DNA of 64,000 nucleotides from Fonsecaea monophora (Eukaryota; Ascomycota; Eurotiomycetes; Chaetothyriales; Herpotrichiellaceae). The position numbers and the translations under genes were made by a program. Each line of letters opens with the position of its first letter. Within the stretch, counting starts at the first letter, position 1. The notes beneath the pieces were generated by a model. The model was not told the origin of the DNA. It saw nothing but the letters and a program-made list of their open reading frames with translations, and ran no database searches. This document shows, in pieces, positions 21,576 through 33,589 of the stretch. Location of the stretch: NCBI RefSeq assembly GCF_001642475.1, contig NW_019174031.1, positions 51,801 through 115,800 of the forward strand, read 5' to 3'.

Positions 21576-23374
21576 CTAGTATAGAAGTTGACAATGCCAG
21601 CTCTCCGCTAGATCTGGATCTCCATCGCCATTATACTTTGCCTGCATCGGATACATACAAATTGGTCGCTGCCTTTGTACACCCTCCGTGACCGTCTCAT
21701 TGATGAACTTGGTGCCAATGATGAATTCCGGAGCAATCCCATTTTCCCTCCACTCCAAGAGCGCTAGAAGAGCATCGTGCTGTGGATCGCTGAAAGCAGG
21801 AACACTCCAGACATCTTGGCCCAGCTCAAAGGGTTGACCGGCAGAGGCAATGTAGTAGGGTGCCTCAACTGCTGTGCCTTGACAGTGTTGCATGCCGGGA
21901 ATCAGGAACATGCGATACCAGCCATCAAGAGGGATCCCTGCGGCTCCCATGGTCCTCCAAATGTTCTTGTAGAGAACCTCGGAGCTCGGCGTAGGGATCA
22001 GCCCGTCTGCCAGGCCATGATACTGGATGATCTTGCCGCCACGCTGGTAGAATCCGCTGAAGTCGAATCCGACGTTTGCCTGACCGGGGTTTATTCTGTC
22101 TGCGTCCAGGATCACCTTGTAGGTGAAATCGTGCCAGTCCCATGTTGTGTCGTTGTAGAGGAAGTTTTGGATCCACGCAATTCCGGGTTCAGTAGGGGTT
22201 CCAGAGTCCGCTGCAACGAGTCCTCAGGATCAGCAACATCTCCAAACTAGAAGATTATACTCTGAAACAGATGCAGACGGACAAATTAGGGAGTAATTTA
22301 GAATGGCCTTGAGATAAACTTTATTCTCGCCCCATTCCCAATCTGCACATTGCAGAGGAAAGGCTCAAAAAGTGACTTACTATTGAGAAGGAAACCGTAC
22401 TGAGCCTCGGATCCCAATTCGTAGTGCGGAAAGACAAATGTCTGATTTGTCTCCCACCAGTCGTTGTAGATGTGGTATAAGGTGTCCAACTGTGGACCTG
22501 TCAGACAGGCGCTTTTGTTCGACGTAGGAGTGCAAAGTAGCATTTCTGGGACAAAGTTGCATCCCTCAGGGTCAGAGATGATTCCATCAAAAAAGCCGTC
22601 CTGGGGATCGCATTGTCGAAGGACTTCAGCTCCGATCACGGGGAAAAGTGAAGACGGGATGTGAGTCGCAGCCTCCACCGGGAGGTTGGAGAGGGCCACT
22701 TGAACATTGTCTGGCTGTAGATGCGTCGTCCACCACGCAGGGGCTCCAGCTAGAATTCCATCAAAGTCCTCTGGATACAGTTCGATGTCTCGGAATCCTT
22801 GTCGACCACCAGTAGAGCATCCGGAATAGTATGAATAGCTGATGTTTGTCCCATAATACGCACTGGTAATCAGCTTGGAATAGACGACTGAGCCGTGCAT
22901 GGACCGATAGCCCCAGTCAAGCTGCGCCTCCGGGTTGTTCAGCGCCCAACTCGCATCAAAGGATCCGGAGATGTGCCCAGTATCGGTCGACATAGATGCG
23001 AATCCATACCTGGCGTTAGTGCCCATATCGTTCCAATTGATCCCGCCGGCATATGCACCATTGCCGGTGGCAATAAAGCGAGCGTTCCACTGCTGTGGCA
23101 GGAAAAGGCCAAAGTTATAGGAGGATGTATGGGAAGATTTGACATTGACTATGACCACACAAAGCGCTGGGAGACCTGTGTCATTCACTGGGAACTCAAG
23201 GTCAGCGGGGCCTCCGCCGAAAGTGCTGTTCTGTGGGAGCGCTTGTGCAAACGTCACTGTCGCTGCTCCTGAATCTCCAATGAATTGTTGCAAGGACTGC
23301 ACGCTGCATTCGGTGATTGCAGCGACGACACGCAAGCCTTGGAGGCCAAAGAGACCAGACAGAATAAGCTTCAT
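21576..23374 (-). CDS. Secreted tannase/feruloyl esterase family protein
   Basis: Exons 23374-22381 and 22210-21576 (intron GTAAGT..TTGCAG, about 170 bp) give 542 residues. MKLILSGLFGLQGLRVVAAIT is a signal peptide. The family's CS-D-HC motif is complete: Cys and nucleophile Ser in SGCSTGGRQGF, Asp in IIQYHGLADGLI, and His-Cys in GMQHCQGT. GNGAYAGGINW and FDGILAGAPAWW are further marks, with several N-x-S/T sites. Such enzymes are exported and cut gallate, ferulate or coumarate esters from plant polymers or tannins. Start chosen because the signal peptide begins there; a longer frame to 23461 lacks support. It could supply aromatic acids to the oxidative genes further right. Confidence 0.9.
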
Positions 23375-25286
23375 CCTTGGATAGTCACCGAGATAGCTGG
23401 ACTGAGAAAGACAGGTGGACTGGAATGCAAGGATGTCCTTGACATTCGGACGGCCGGGCAAGCTCCATTGAAGTACCCGAGTCGAAGGGGTCCCCAGACC
23501 CCTCCCCAGATTATTTCCCCGGACCTTTTCTCTTCACAACCGAAGCATTCTGCCGAGAAAGGCAAGGATGAACCATGTTTCGAGGCTCAAACGCCGGAGT
23601 GAAGAGCGAGGTATGCTGGCGGCAGCCTCGCTATTAAAGGTCGTTCGCAACGCTTTAATCATCAGTATCTTGCCATTACGAGTTCATTTAATCAATAAAG
23701 CAGAGAAAATGGGGCGAATTAGGCATTGAGGCCTCGATTAGTGCGTGGTGACGGACCTCTCAAAGGACGGCGGCGGTAATATTCCAGGCGAATCCTTGTC
23801 GCAGACACCATATCAGAGTGAATATCCTCTATTTTTTCGAGGAGCCCTCACTCTTGAACGTGACCCGTGTTCCCGAGAGATATGACGGTTGCGATGTGGA
23901 GACGGGTGTAGGCCGGCAGGGAGATGTCGAGCGGTGAAGCGGGTCGGCCGGCACTTCAGCGATACCATTAGAAGCTGGCCAGACAAACTCTCAAGGACGC
24001 GGTGCCTGGCCGTTTTTGGCTCTTTACGGGCTCGGTGCTCGACGATCTATCGCTGTGAGGCTAACAAATGGTATCGATGTGTCTGTGGAAGAGGCGTGTA
24101 GGTCGGCAAGCGTAGTGAGAGGTGTCAGACTGACAACTCCTGGCACATGCTTGATATATCACATTTCTCTTAATACTTGGCGCCAAGACCTGGTTCACGA
24201 TCCCGATTGCCGAGTAGTCAAAAGCAAGCCCAATGCCTCGTACGAGTACATCAGATTTCTATGACGACCGACCTGGATGAATTTCAATACCCTGCCTCCT
24301 TCGCCAAGCTCCAAGCCTGTGATGCGGGCACCATGGCGACGAGTAATGATTGCTCGGGCGTGACGGGCGGTATCATTACCTGACGACAATGGCACGACCA
24401 CAGAACTGAAAAACTGTTTTGCCTTCGTGACTGACAATAGCTGGTGCAATGGTGCCTATTGGATTCACGGCTGGACCAAGGACTTCACTTGCCCCGACTC
24501 TTCATATCTGACCTTGGCTCTTACAGGCCAGGGTGGGTCACCTTGGGAGACCAAATCTACACCACGGCCGGCGCTGGGCGGGCGTGAACAACCTCAACAC
24601 AACATTCAGCCAAACAAGCTGTTGGCTCGATCCAGAATCTCGCCAGGTAAGTCCCACGGCATGGGATATGTCGTTTACAACCGATGTGAGCCAGCTGTGG
24701 TCATTCGTCACCGCATTTGGTCGCCTCAACTATTACTGGGTGCGGCACGGCGGCTTGATTATAACCTCGCAGGGGTTATTGCCGATGCTCACACGTCCTC
24801 CGCCTTCACAAACAGAACTATCCTGGAAGCGACACAATTTACATTTGTGGAGAGCGTCCGATCGACATACATCTATTACCACGTTGCCCGGTCAGATTAG
24901 TGAAGAGTAAATAAGTTAGAATAGTTCTGGAAACCCGAAGCACCGGAGACCCGAGCGCATTAGTTCAAGCAGAGTATTCCCTCCCGTGGATGTCTATATG
25001 ATCTCGACTCTTGGTCCAGTGACTCGACGCGCCACTCTTAACCCCTCTATTCTGGGCAACTGGTATTGTTGTCGAACAATCCACTCGGACCTCGGGCTAC
25101 CAAATTTGGACAAGTATCCACGCTCGATTTCTCTTCCCGAGGAGGATTTACTTCATTCAGTGATCGACCAGAGCCTGGCAGGTGGTTTCCATTTCAGACA
25201 CTCTTCGCAGTCTGTTTGTCTATATTTTTGTCGTCCCTTGGTGCAGAAACATTACCTTGACTCTTCCTCCGTCAGCGGTTTCATTA
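23375..25286. other. 1.9-kb region upstream of tannase and alcohol dehydrogenase, with a frameshifted coding-like patch
   Basis: The tannase promoter side holds GGGGTCCCCAGACCCC (23487-23502, an inverted repeat) and TCCCCGGACC at 23516-23525. From about 24259 to 24660 the plus strand reads as protein in two frames with one shift near 24378: Cys-rich pieces include DNSWCNGAYWIHGW and FSQTSCWLDPESR before a GTAAGT. This could be a relic of a small secreted protein gene. I do not recognise it. Confidence 0.35.
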
Positions 25287-26545
25287 ATGACCATGGAAGA
25301 GATTCCAAAGCAGTGCCTCGCCGGCGTGGTTGTCAATGAGGGGCCAGACTTCCACGTCGAGGTCGTCGAGGTGCCTGTCCCAGAGCCCGGCCCCTATGAA
25401 GTCCTGATCAAGCTCAACACAACGGGCTTGTGCATGTCCGATGTGCACTATATGCTCAATGACCTGGGCGTGCCATCCATGTCACATTTTAAGACGAGAT
25501 CTCCCGGCCACGAAGGTGCGGGAGTAATTGTGAAAGTTGGAGCGCAGGTCACATCCCTCAAGGTAGGCCAGCGTGCTGGAATCAAACCAACTTGGGATGT
25601 TTGTCATGCATGCGATGTCTGTCTGTCCGGTCGGGAGAATTACTGTAAAGGCATGGTCTCCACGGGACTGCAAAAACCTGGTTTGTTTCCTCGATCCTAC
25701 ACAAGTAGTCTCTTTTAGCTGATGGCGATCTCAAAGGCTCATATCAACAGTACATCGTCTCGCCGGAGCGATATACTGCCCTGATTCCAGACGGTGTAAG
25801 CGACTATATCGCGGGACCAGTCATGTGCTCAGCATCCACTATGCTGCATTCTCTAAAGACGGCCAACCTGTCAGCAGGGCAATGGGCTGTGTTCGTTGGT
25901 GGCGGAGGCGGGGTTGGGCTTCAAGGCGTTCAGCTGGCATACGCTATGGGCCTCCGTCCTATCGTGGTTGACACTGGGGCGAAACGAGAGGAACTGAGTC
26001 GAAAGTACGGCGCTGAGCATTTCGTGGACTTCAGAGAGACCAAGGACGCAGTGGCTGATGTAGTGACGTTGACCGATGGCGGTGCCCACGGTGTCTTTGT
26101 GACTGCGATCCAAGCCTATCCCACTGCCATGGGGTTCCTTGGTGATCGAGTAGGAGGAAGGCTGATGTGTATTGGTCTTGGACCCCCAAATACGCATACC
26201 ATCACCCTTGATCCGACTGTTTCGAATTTTATGGCTAGAAACCAATCAGTCACAAGCACCATCGTCAGCTCATTGGGCGAAATCACACAGGCACTTGACT
26301 TTGCTAAACGCAGTGAGTTCAATCCCCATGTGAGCAGTGTTGAGCAGTTGATTGACCAATGATCTACGAGCAGAAAAGCTTCATCTCGACCCAGAAATCG
26401 TCGGAGTGTCGCAGTGGAACGAGGCGGTTCAGCGTTTGAAGAACGGACAAGTCGCTGGGTAATGCACCCTCCTTCTCATTCATGGTCGAAGGTCAGCTGA
26501 CAAAAAATGATTAGGCGTATCGTAGTAGACTTTAACAAGCCATAA
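25287..26545 (+). CDS. Zinc-dependent alcohol dehydrogenase (MDR family)
   Basis: Four exons: 25287-25680, 25719-26312, 26374-26458, 26515-26545; 367 residues. Catalytic zinc ligands are Cys in TGLCMSDVHYM and the His-Glu of PGHEGAGVIV. Structural zinc cysteines are in CHACDVCLSGRENYC. The cofactor fold shows VFVGGGGGVGLQGVQLAYAMG. This is the fungal ADH1/AdhP-like class of medium-chain dehydrogenases oxidising primary or aromatic alcohols with NAD. ATG at 25287 or 25293 are both possible. It lies between the tannase and TF1 and may act on aryl alcohols, which is inference. Confidence 0.9.
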
Positions 26546-27500
26546 AAGTCCAGTCCAGCCCAGCTCAACCTATCAAAGTTCAAGGCTCTAGGTCTCATCC
26601 CTCAACGACTGGATGACTCTCTATTCTCGAGCCGACAATAGAGACTGGTGGGAGTAGAAGCAATACACTAGCCAAGAGCCGAGAACCGCTATAAGACTTT
26701 GTCAAACTCTTTTCTCTTCCTCTTCTTTGCTGTGGTCCTTTTGAGGCCGTCGGTCGGATTCCAATTCAAGATCGCCCGAATATCGCCCGCCTTGCCCGCC
26801 TCGCGCTGGTTAGCAGCAACCAGATGTGACCCTAACTATTTTTTCACGAAGAAACCCATTATTCTCTATGTCCTTACTATGATTGAACCATGATTGGCTG
26901 TGCCGTTGAACGATCCCCTGGTGACGGAGATTGTAACCGAGGACATCACGTCGTTCGATACTTCAGGCATACTGACACAGCGACAGCGTGTCAATTCCCC
27001 GTCTCCTGCAACCATACAGCTGGATGTCGACGTTGTATTTCCTATAGGTCATTCACACCTGCGTGAACTGGTTCGTATCAGGGGTGTCGTGTCCAGCAAG
27101 GCACTGCTCGGCCTCACAAGCTAAACTAGCTATTATTCTCTAGATAAACTCTCGTTGTTCTGGCGCACACTAGGTGTTATTCTACTGGTTCCTAAGACCT
27201 TCATCGGTCCCCCCAGGCCCCAGCTGGGGGAGGGGATCATCGAACTGGGGGCAACCCCGCAAACTACCTAGTGACTAGGCAGGTATACGAGGGACAGAAA
27301 ATATGATCTATGGATCATGCCGTCCCCAGAAAATTCCTCAAAGGCTCGACTTTTCTCTTTGATCCCTTCGAATAGGGTCCCCTGAGATCTCCGCTTTCTT
27401 CCAACTTCGAATTGGCCACAAAATTAACCACCAACACCTCGTATGTAAACATCAGACGATACTTGTCTTACTTTTTCATCTCAAGTAGACAATATACCCA
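26546..27500. promoter_or_regulatory. Upstream region of TF1
   Basis: 955 bp without a gene. Around 27205-27260 lies a dense C/G-rich patch with the perfect palindrome CCCCAGCTGGGG flanked by further CCCC and GGGG runs; GTCCCC repeats at about 27322 and 27378. These could be sites for a zinc-cluster regulator. No direct evidence. Confidence 0.4.
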
Positions 27501-30396
27501 ATGCCAGAATCCATGACCCAGGCTGATCGATCACCTTTTGCATGCAAGTTCTGCAAAAAGTATGTGCTGCTCTCTCCTCTCTGTCTTTTGTCTGTTCAAT
27601 CATAGGGTGCGTCGCTGGCGTGGCTGATGTGCGATTGGCTCCCGTCTTCTTGATGAACCCAAAGTATGAGGTACATGGCAACATAGCAAGCTGACATGAA
27701 CTCTTAGGCGCAAGGTCAAATGGTATGCTGGACGACCACATCTAGATAGATCTAGCTGATGTGAATCGTGTTCGATGCAGTGATCGCATCCTCCCTAGAT
27801 GCTCGATATGCCTCAAGACGCAACAAGAATGTGACTATCCATCCGAAGCAGCAAGACCTGGTCCCAAGCTCGGTATGATATGAGGCTCCAAGCATCCATC
27901 CGTGGTCGCGCTCGTTCGCTGATGGCTTGTATAGGCACAACCAGACGGAAAAGACCTCGATCTAGCTCTCTGGAGAAGCAGTGCGACAAGCCCACCATCA
28001 CAGAAGTCTCGGACTCTACTGCGCCTGTCGAGAGCGCCGACGGCAGGACAGAGCTGGAAGCGAGCACGGCTCTGGTTTCGAGTGCTAATGCTGCCAATGG
28101 AAGCCCGACACCAACGTCTGCCAGTTTCAAGTCGGGGCCTGTCGGTGGCTATCCTCTGACACCTGTTGCTACGCCGCTCGATGTACGCACTTTGGCCTTT
28201 ATCATGCATCCTTCTCACGAGACAGCCATAACCCTCTCCAACATGGAGTTTGTGTCTTCCAGCAAGTCGAGCACCACGCTAGACAACATAGACCGGCTCG
28301 CGCAAGCGTGTGCCTTGCTCAAAGTCCCAGCAAATGCTCTTCAGTCGTAGTAGGTGGTCTTGTCCCTTCCTTCTTCAGTGCTTTGCTTCTGGCGTGATCG
28401 AGGCTGACCCTCTGTCCTCCTCAACAGTTTAGACCTCTACTTCGACAATATGACATCCTTTTCGCTTTTCCATCGACCTACCTTTGCGGCCAAGTTGTGC
28501 GCCATCGACTCGGTAGAGCAGCTCGCAGCGTTGCTTGCATCGATCTTCTCATTTTCAGCGCGCTATAGATTCACCTCGGATCAGGGCGCCACTGACTTGG
28601 ACGACGGTCTCGGTCCACTACTTCCGCCCAAACATTTCGAGGACATGGCTCTACGATATGTCGATCAAGCACTGGCCGAGTACTCGGATCGCTCACCGCC
28701 GCTGTGTGTCTTACAAGCTCTCGTCCTCAACACATTCAGCCAGCTAATCAAAGGGGTCCGGGGTGCAGCTTGGCGGCGGCTGGGGATCTGCGTCCGTGTC
28801 GCATACGAGCTTGACCTCCATCACGTTGACCGAGATAACACGCCCGAACAGCAAGACCCAGATATCTGGTGCCGGATAGAGGAGTGCAGGCGCGCCTGGT
28901 GGGCAATCTGGGAGATGGACAACTTTGCCAGCCTCATAAGGCGCTGTCCAACCGCTGTCGACGGTACTGATAACGAGACACGCTTCCCAGTGGCGGACGA
29001 AGAGTGGTTCGCTCTGCGCTTCACCCCCAGTTGCTTTCTTGAGACGAAGCCAATGGAGCGGTTAAAGGCTCTTCAACAATGCAGTACCCAGAGCTCCAAG
29101 GCATGGTTTCTCGTACTGGATTCTCTCATGCGCGAGGGCCATCGACTCTCGAAATTCAGAAGCCCGTGCCCTGGTAGGGGGACATCGCCTCCTTCAGCCT
29201 GGTCTCCGTCCGACGAACCATCAAAGGACAATACGGAGAGTTTACAGATCCTTGCCAATGCTCTGCGGTGCTTCAGCATGGCTCTTCCAAAGCATCTGCG
29301 CTACCGGGATGGGTTTTTGTCCTTCACTGCCAATGACCCAGCAATACGACAGCTGCACAGTGCGAAGTACAGCATCCATGTAACCACTCAGCTCACGCGT
29401 ATGATGATCCATCATCAAGACGCGTACCATGGTGCCCAGCAAGATCTACATCTAACCGGTCTTCAGGAGGGCCCGAACCAAGATTCAGATGCCACATCAG
29501 AGAACGAGTCGCTGAGCCTGCGTCTCGGACCAGCCAGAGAGGGGATGCAGCAGTTCATCGAGGCTGCGGATGAGCTGCTCCGCATTGTGTCATGGAGCTC
29601 AGAGGAGCATGTCCGCTATGTCAACCCGTTCCTAGCCAGCACCATCTGGTACGGGGCAGTGGTTCATTTGGGCTGGAAAGTGCTGGCACCACCAAGCACG
29701 AACCTCGACTGGGTCGAATCCAAGTTTACCGTGCTACATATGATCCTGATGGAGTTCTCCGAGTTCTGGGACTTGCCCAAAACGCTCCAGGAGAATCTGG
29801 CGTCAGTTGAAGGCAAATTGCGCTTGTTCAAAACCCCCAAAGCTCGCCGGCCGTCTCACCCGAATCATACCACCTGCGCGAATAGAGATAGGAACACAAG
29901 TTCATCTACCAACAATGTGCAGTCCACGATTTCGAGAGATCGTCATGTCGGTGGCCACTTCCCAGCTGCACAATCATCTATGGCTCATAACTCCGCCATT
30001 GACGCCGATTGCCTCCCAAATTGTAACCGGGACGACAGTCACTCTGTGGGTGCCCAGCAATTCCTGCCGGCTAGATTGGACATGAATCCTGACGGCAGAG
30101 CCACGGCTTCTAACGGCAGTGGTCGGGAAAGTCGCTATGCTTCTATCGACGAGGTCGCCGTCGCATCAGCGATGGGTGGTATGGGAACCAAGGACTGTGA
30201 CGACCACAATGACCATTACACGTTTGACGAGTCCTGCCTATCGAGCACTGACATGTTGAATGGGGACGGCAACTATGGTGAGCAAGCCACAAACAACTAT
30301 CAGACTCGCGGACTATGGGACGACTTGACGTGGGATCTGGACTTCGCAATGGATCCTAGGAGTTTGTTTCGAGGTATCATGGATTATAATAACTGA
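27501..30396 (+). CDS. Zn2Cys6 transcription factor 1 (TF1)
   Basis: Exons 27501-27559, 27708-27722, 27781-27872, 27935-28349, 28428-30396 give 849 residues. The binuclear zinc cluster C-x2-C-x6-C-x6-C-x2-C-x6-C starts at ACKFCKKRKVKCDR and is built from three exons. The middle one is only 15 nt and encodes the basic KRKVKC turn. PGPKLG and a basic RRKRPR follow. The last exon is the fungal-specific transcription factor domain (LFHRPTF, RRAWWAIWEMDNF, VRYVNPF). It is nuclear and expected to bind CGG-type sites and to answer an inducer. Intron number, phases and the 15-nt exon match TF2 at 55473 exactly, so the two are paralogues. Likely controls the genes on one or both sides. Confidence 0.9.
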
Positions 30397-30520
30397 AGGG
30401 GACTGGAACACGGCTCTCAGGGATAAATTCTTGCCTGTTTTACGGCTAGTGAGAATCGGAGTCAGGGCGCATCCGATTCTACAGTAGCATTGCTTCTTGT
30501 AGAAATCAAGATATGTAACA

Positions 30521-31176
30521 TTACTTTCCGGCGTCGCTCCAAACACGCCAGCTGTTCCGAAGGATATCAGATTTCTCTGCCTCATGATCTATCCATGGTT
30601 TCAACAATCCAAGCACCCTTCCATCGTCGACCGAGTAGAAGTAAGCAGCCAATACCGCTGCCACAATGGCCACAATGATGCCGTAGAGCATGAGGTTGCT
30701 GGAAGGGTTATCCTTCACCTTGCTTTTGAGTCGAGCCTTCGCAACGGCATCGGCGGACTGAACCGACATGCAACATTAGCCTTGCTCTGTGGATGGAACA
30801 ATAGAGCTGGGGTTGTAGTGGAAGATGAAAACCATAAGTTAAATGTTTGTTCGGAACATACCACTTGGTCCAACGACCCTATCAAGAGTTCTCTGAGCTG
30901 GTCATGGGCTTCCTTTGAATGGCCAACCTCGTCAAATGCTTCGGTACCATCCTTGCCCGCGCAATCCATAATCACTTCCTCCCCTCCTCTTTAATATGAA
31001 ACAATTAGCACGACGTTCTACCTCCCGCCACCCCCGGGAGATGCCATCCCATACAGCAGGACTTACGGATGTTCTTCGACAAAGCGTGTAACATCATAGA
31101 CCTGGTTTCCATAGATCATGTACAGGTCGCCTTTCCTCGCATGTTGAGAGACCTGCGCGAGGCTGAATTGCTTCAT
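30521..31176 (-). CDS. CYB5: Cytochrome b5, tail-anchored
   Basis: Exons 31176-31067, 30988-30862, 30757-30521 give 157 residues. Both haem ligands are visible: His in VEEHPGGEEV, split by intron 1 after Pro, and His in EVGHSKEAHDQL. DVTRF and GKDGTEAF are also classic. A single hydrophobic segment (LMLYGIIVAIVAAVLAAYF) near the C-terminus anchors it to the ER. The tail after the anchor, about 35 residues, is longer than in most cytochrome b5 proteins. It donates electrons to desaturases and some P450s. Probably housekeeping, but its place beside CPR and P450 genes may matter. Convergent with TF1. Confidence 0.9.
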
Positions 31177-32289
31177 GGCCCTGAGAGCAAGCTTCCGAAA
31201 GGTGTTTTGCCGTTGCAGTCCTCACAAATAGATCAAAACACCGCAAATAAGAGTCCGCAAATAAGGGTCATTACCATACCACAGAGAAGGGCGGATTGTT
31301 GTAATGTAACCAGCAGTGACCACTCTGAGATGGGCGCTTTGTGGTTGAGCCCAAAGTCATCTTCATTGCTGGTTCCGTGACTCGCTGATGTGTATCAGCA
31401 CATTCGGGTCACATTTCTGTGTCTATCAGCCACTCGGGGCATTGTCGTGACCCGCCGTCAACCACACTCATCAAGGCCGTCGACCGAACTCAATCCTTGA
31501 TGCGCCGGACGTACAGTCCACAAGGCGGCAAGGGGGAAGAAGAACTTTGTCGACTTCAGCCTCGGTACTGCCATGACGCAGATCGGGTGGGTTAGACAAG
31601 AAAGTCCGTCGCCATTCCCGGAAATGTGATCAACTTCGCCCGTTTGAGGGGGCGGGCTATCATCGGTCGGATTATGGTTGGTCGAGGCTTTAACCCATTA
31701 TTGTGGAGACAAAGCTAGGACGCGGGAAGGCACTGCAAGGACTCACCTCGAGTATCCGAGTGCTTCGAATTATAGGCGTCGGACTGCGGCCCATTGCCCA
31801 GCCAGATTTTTCCAAACGAGTGCGGCCATTACCAAGGAACTTTCGAGTATCCAATGCCTGTACATTTTTTTTTTTAAAGGATTCTTGCGTCACGACAGCG
31901 TTGCTGGCGGTTTAACAAGAGAAGGGTCTAGGAATACGATGTGATGTACGACTCGGCAGGGCTGTGGATACTCGACCCCGCAGACTCCGTTAGATCAGGA
32001 ACAATTACGGGGTATAAGGGACTTGTAGAGAGTCATACGGGCACGAGGAGTTCATAGTCAATCATTGACCCGGTGCCACCGTGGGGTATTTCCTTGAAAT
32101 GTTCTCCATGCGTCCATTTGAGTGTCGGCCAGACTTGTCCAACCAAGCATCCCTTTACCTTTGCCGGCATACCTCGCAATAGCTTACCCGTCAGCGTACT
32201 TCAGCTGGGTTTATTTGTTCGAACCTCCGTGCTACGGTAAACACTAAAGACAGCATACGAAGAAAAATATCAGGACACCCATCAGCAAC
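31177..32289. other. 1.1-kb intergenic between cytochrome b5 and SDR1
   Basis: No gene recognised. There is a T12 run at about 31865. The region is divergent between cytochrome b5 and SDR1, so it contains both promoters. Confidence 0.4.
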
Positions 32290-33203
32290 ATGAGCGCCGC
32301 ACTGAGTTACAAACTTAACGGAACTGGACGTCTTCATCAGCGAGTTGCCATCGTGACGGGCTCATCGTCTGGACTGGGTCGTGGAATTGCGTTGGCTCTG
32401 GCTCGTGAAGGCGCCCATGTGATATGCGCCGACCGTGTTGCCGAAGCACGTCAGGATGGCTTCGAGGAAGACAAGCACATCCCCACGCACGAAGTCATCA
32501 ACAACAACGGCGGCAAGGCTTGCTTCCAGAAGTGTGACTTGATGAAAGTAGCCGAAATTGTGGCTCTGATCGAGTTTGCGGTCAAGGTAAGCAATCAAAC
32601 AAGCAAAATCCCATGTCGTGGTGCTGGCTAGTCTAACACGGCATATGCCAGACATTCAACAAACTAGACATTCTCGTCAACAACGCTGGCCTGTGGATGC
32701 CGTTGCGTGACTTTGTAGAAGAGACCGAGGAGCAGTGGGACGCCATGTTCGCCATCAATGCCAAAGGCACAGCCACCGCGATGCGCGAGGCCATCAAGCA
32801 ATTCCTCAAACAGCCCGTTGATCAAGTCTCTGGGTCGCGGGGGCGGATTGTCAACATCTCCTCGAGCGCTGGCGGCCGCACAGCTATCCGTCGGGAGGCT
32901 ACGTATGCTGCGAGTAAGGCAGCGGTGGCCATGCTGACCCAGAACGTTGCTCTCGACCACGCCAAAGACTACATCAACGTCAACGGCGTGTGTCCCGGTG
33001 TGGTTCGGAGTGGTGCAGCCAGTATCAACTTCCGAACACCGGCCATCATCACCGAGATGCAGAAGGGCACCCCTTGGCCCAGACTGGGAGAGCCACTGGA
33101 TATCGCAAAGGCAGTGGTGTTCTTGTGTAGTGATGACGCCCAATGGATCACAGGCCAAAATTTGGCCGTGGACGGTGGATTCACGATCGGCATACCGTTG
33201 TAA
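32290..33203 (+). CDS. Short-chain dehydrogenase/reductase 1
   Basis: Exons 32290-32586 and 32652-33203, phase 0 intron; 282 residues. Classical SDR: cofactor motif VTGSSSGLGRGIA, NNAG in LVNNAGLW, the catalytic Ser in NISSSAGG, Tyr-x3-Lys in TYAASKAAV, and the closing DGGFTIG. The CADRV after strand 2 favours NAD(H). The protein could be a dihydrodiol, alcohol or 3-ketoacyl type oxidoreductase; substrate unknown. It is the first of three SDRs between the two regulators. Confidence 0.9.
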
Positions 33204-33589
33204 TTGATGTATTATTCGCTAGATACCGCTGAATAAAATTTGATGTTGTGTATGGCGGAACTAATGACCAAGCCTCCCACTCGATAGACGCTTCCAACAT
33301 CAACCTGACCGCAGAGTCTCTCCATAGGGCTCTTTGACGGGTTCTGTCATGACGACGGAAGAGTATGTACAGGTGACATGTAGTTTGCCCGCTAAGACAA
33401 TCGTCCGGACCGATGAAAATGCCCGACGGTCCATTGCTGAGCGAGAATGGCGAATCCACAGACATCCACGGAGCTGACCTGGGTATTATTCCATCTCCAT
33501 TCCAATATTGCCAGCAACCCGAATTTCCAGACCTTACAATGCTTGCATCACATTAAATCGCTGTAGGCTCATTGACACGCAAGGCAACC
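33204..33589. promoter_or_regulatory. Intergenic between SDR1 and SDR2
   Basis: 386 bp. The SDR2 promoter region contains the palindromic TCCGGA within GTCCGGACCGATG near 33403-33415, a possible zinc-cluster half-site pair. Nothing else. Confidence 0.35.

Noticed and set aside
22895..23384. Plus-strand frames opposite the tannase
   Set aside because: Antisense shadows of the tannase coding strand.
31866..31877. Poly-T run as a retroelement tail
   Set aside because: Only 12 T, with no flanking target duplication or retroelement frame.
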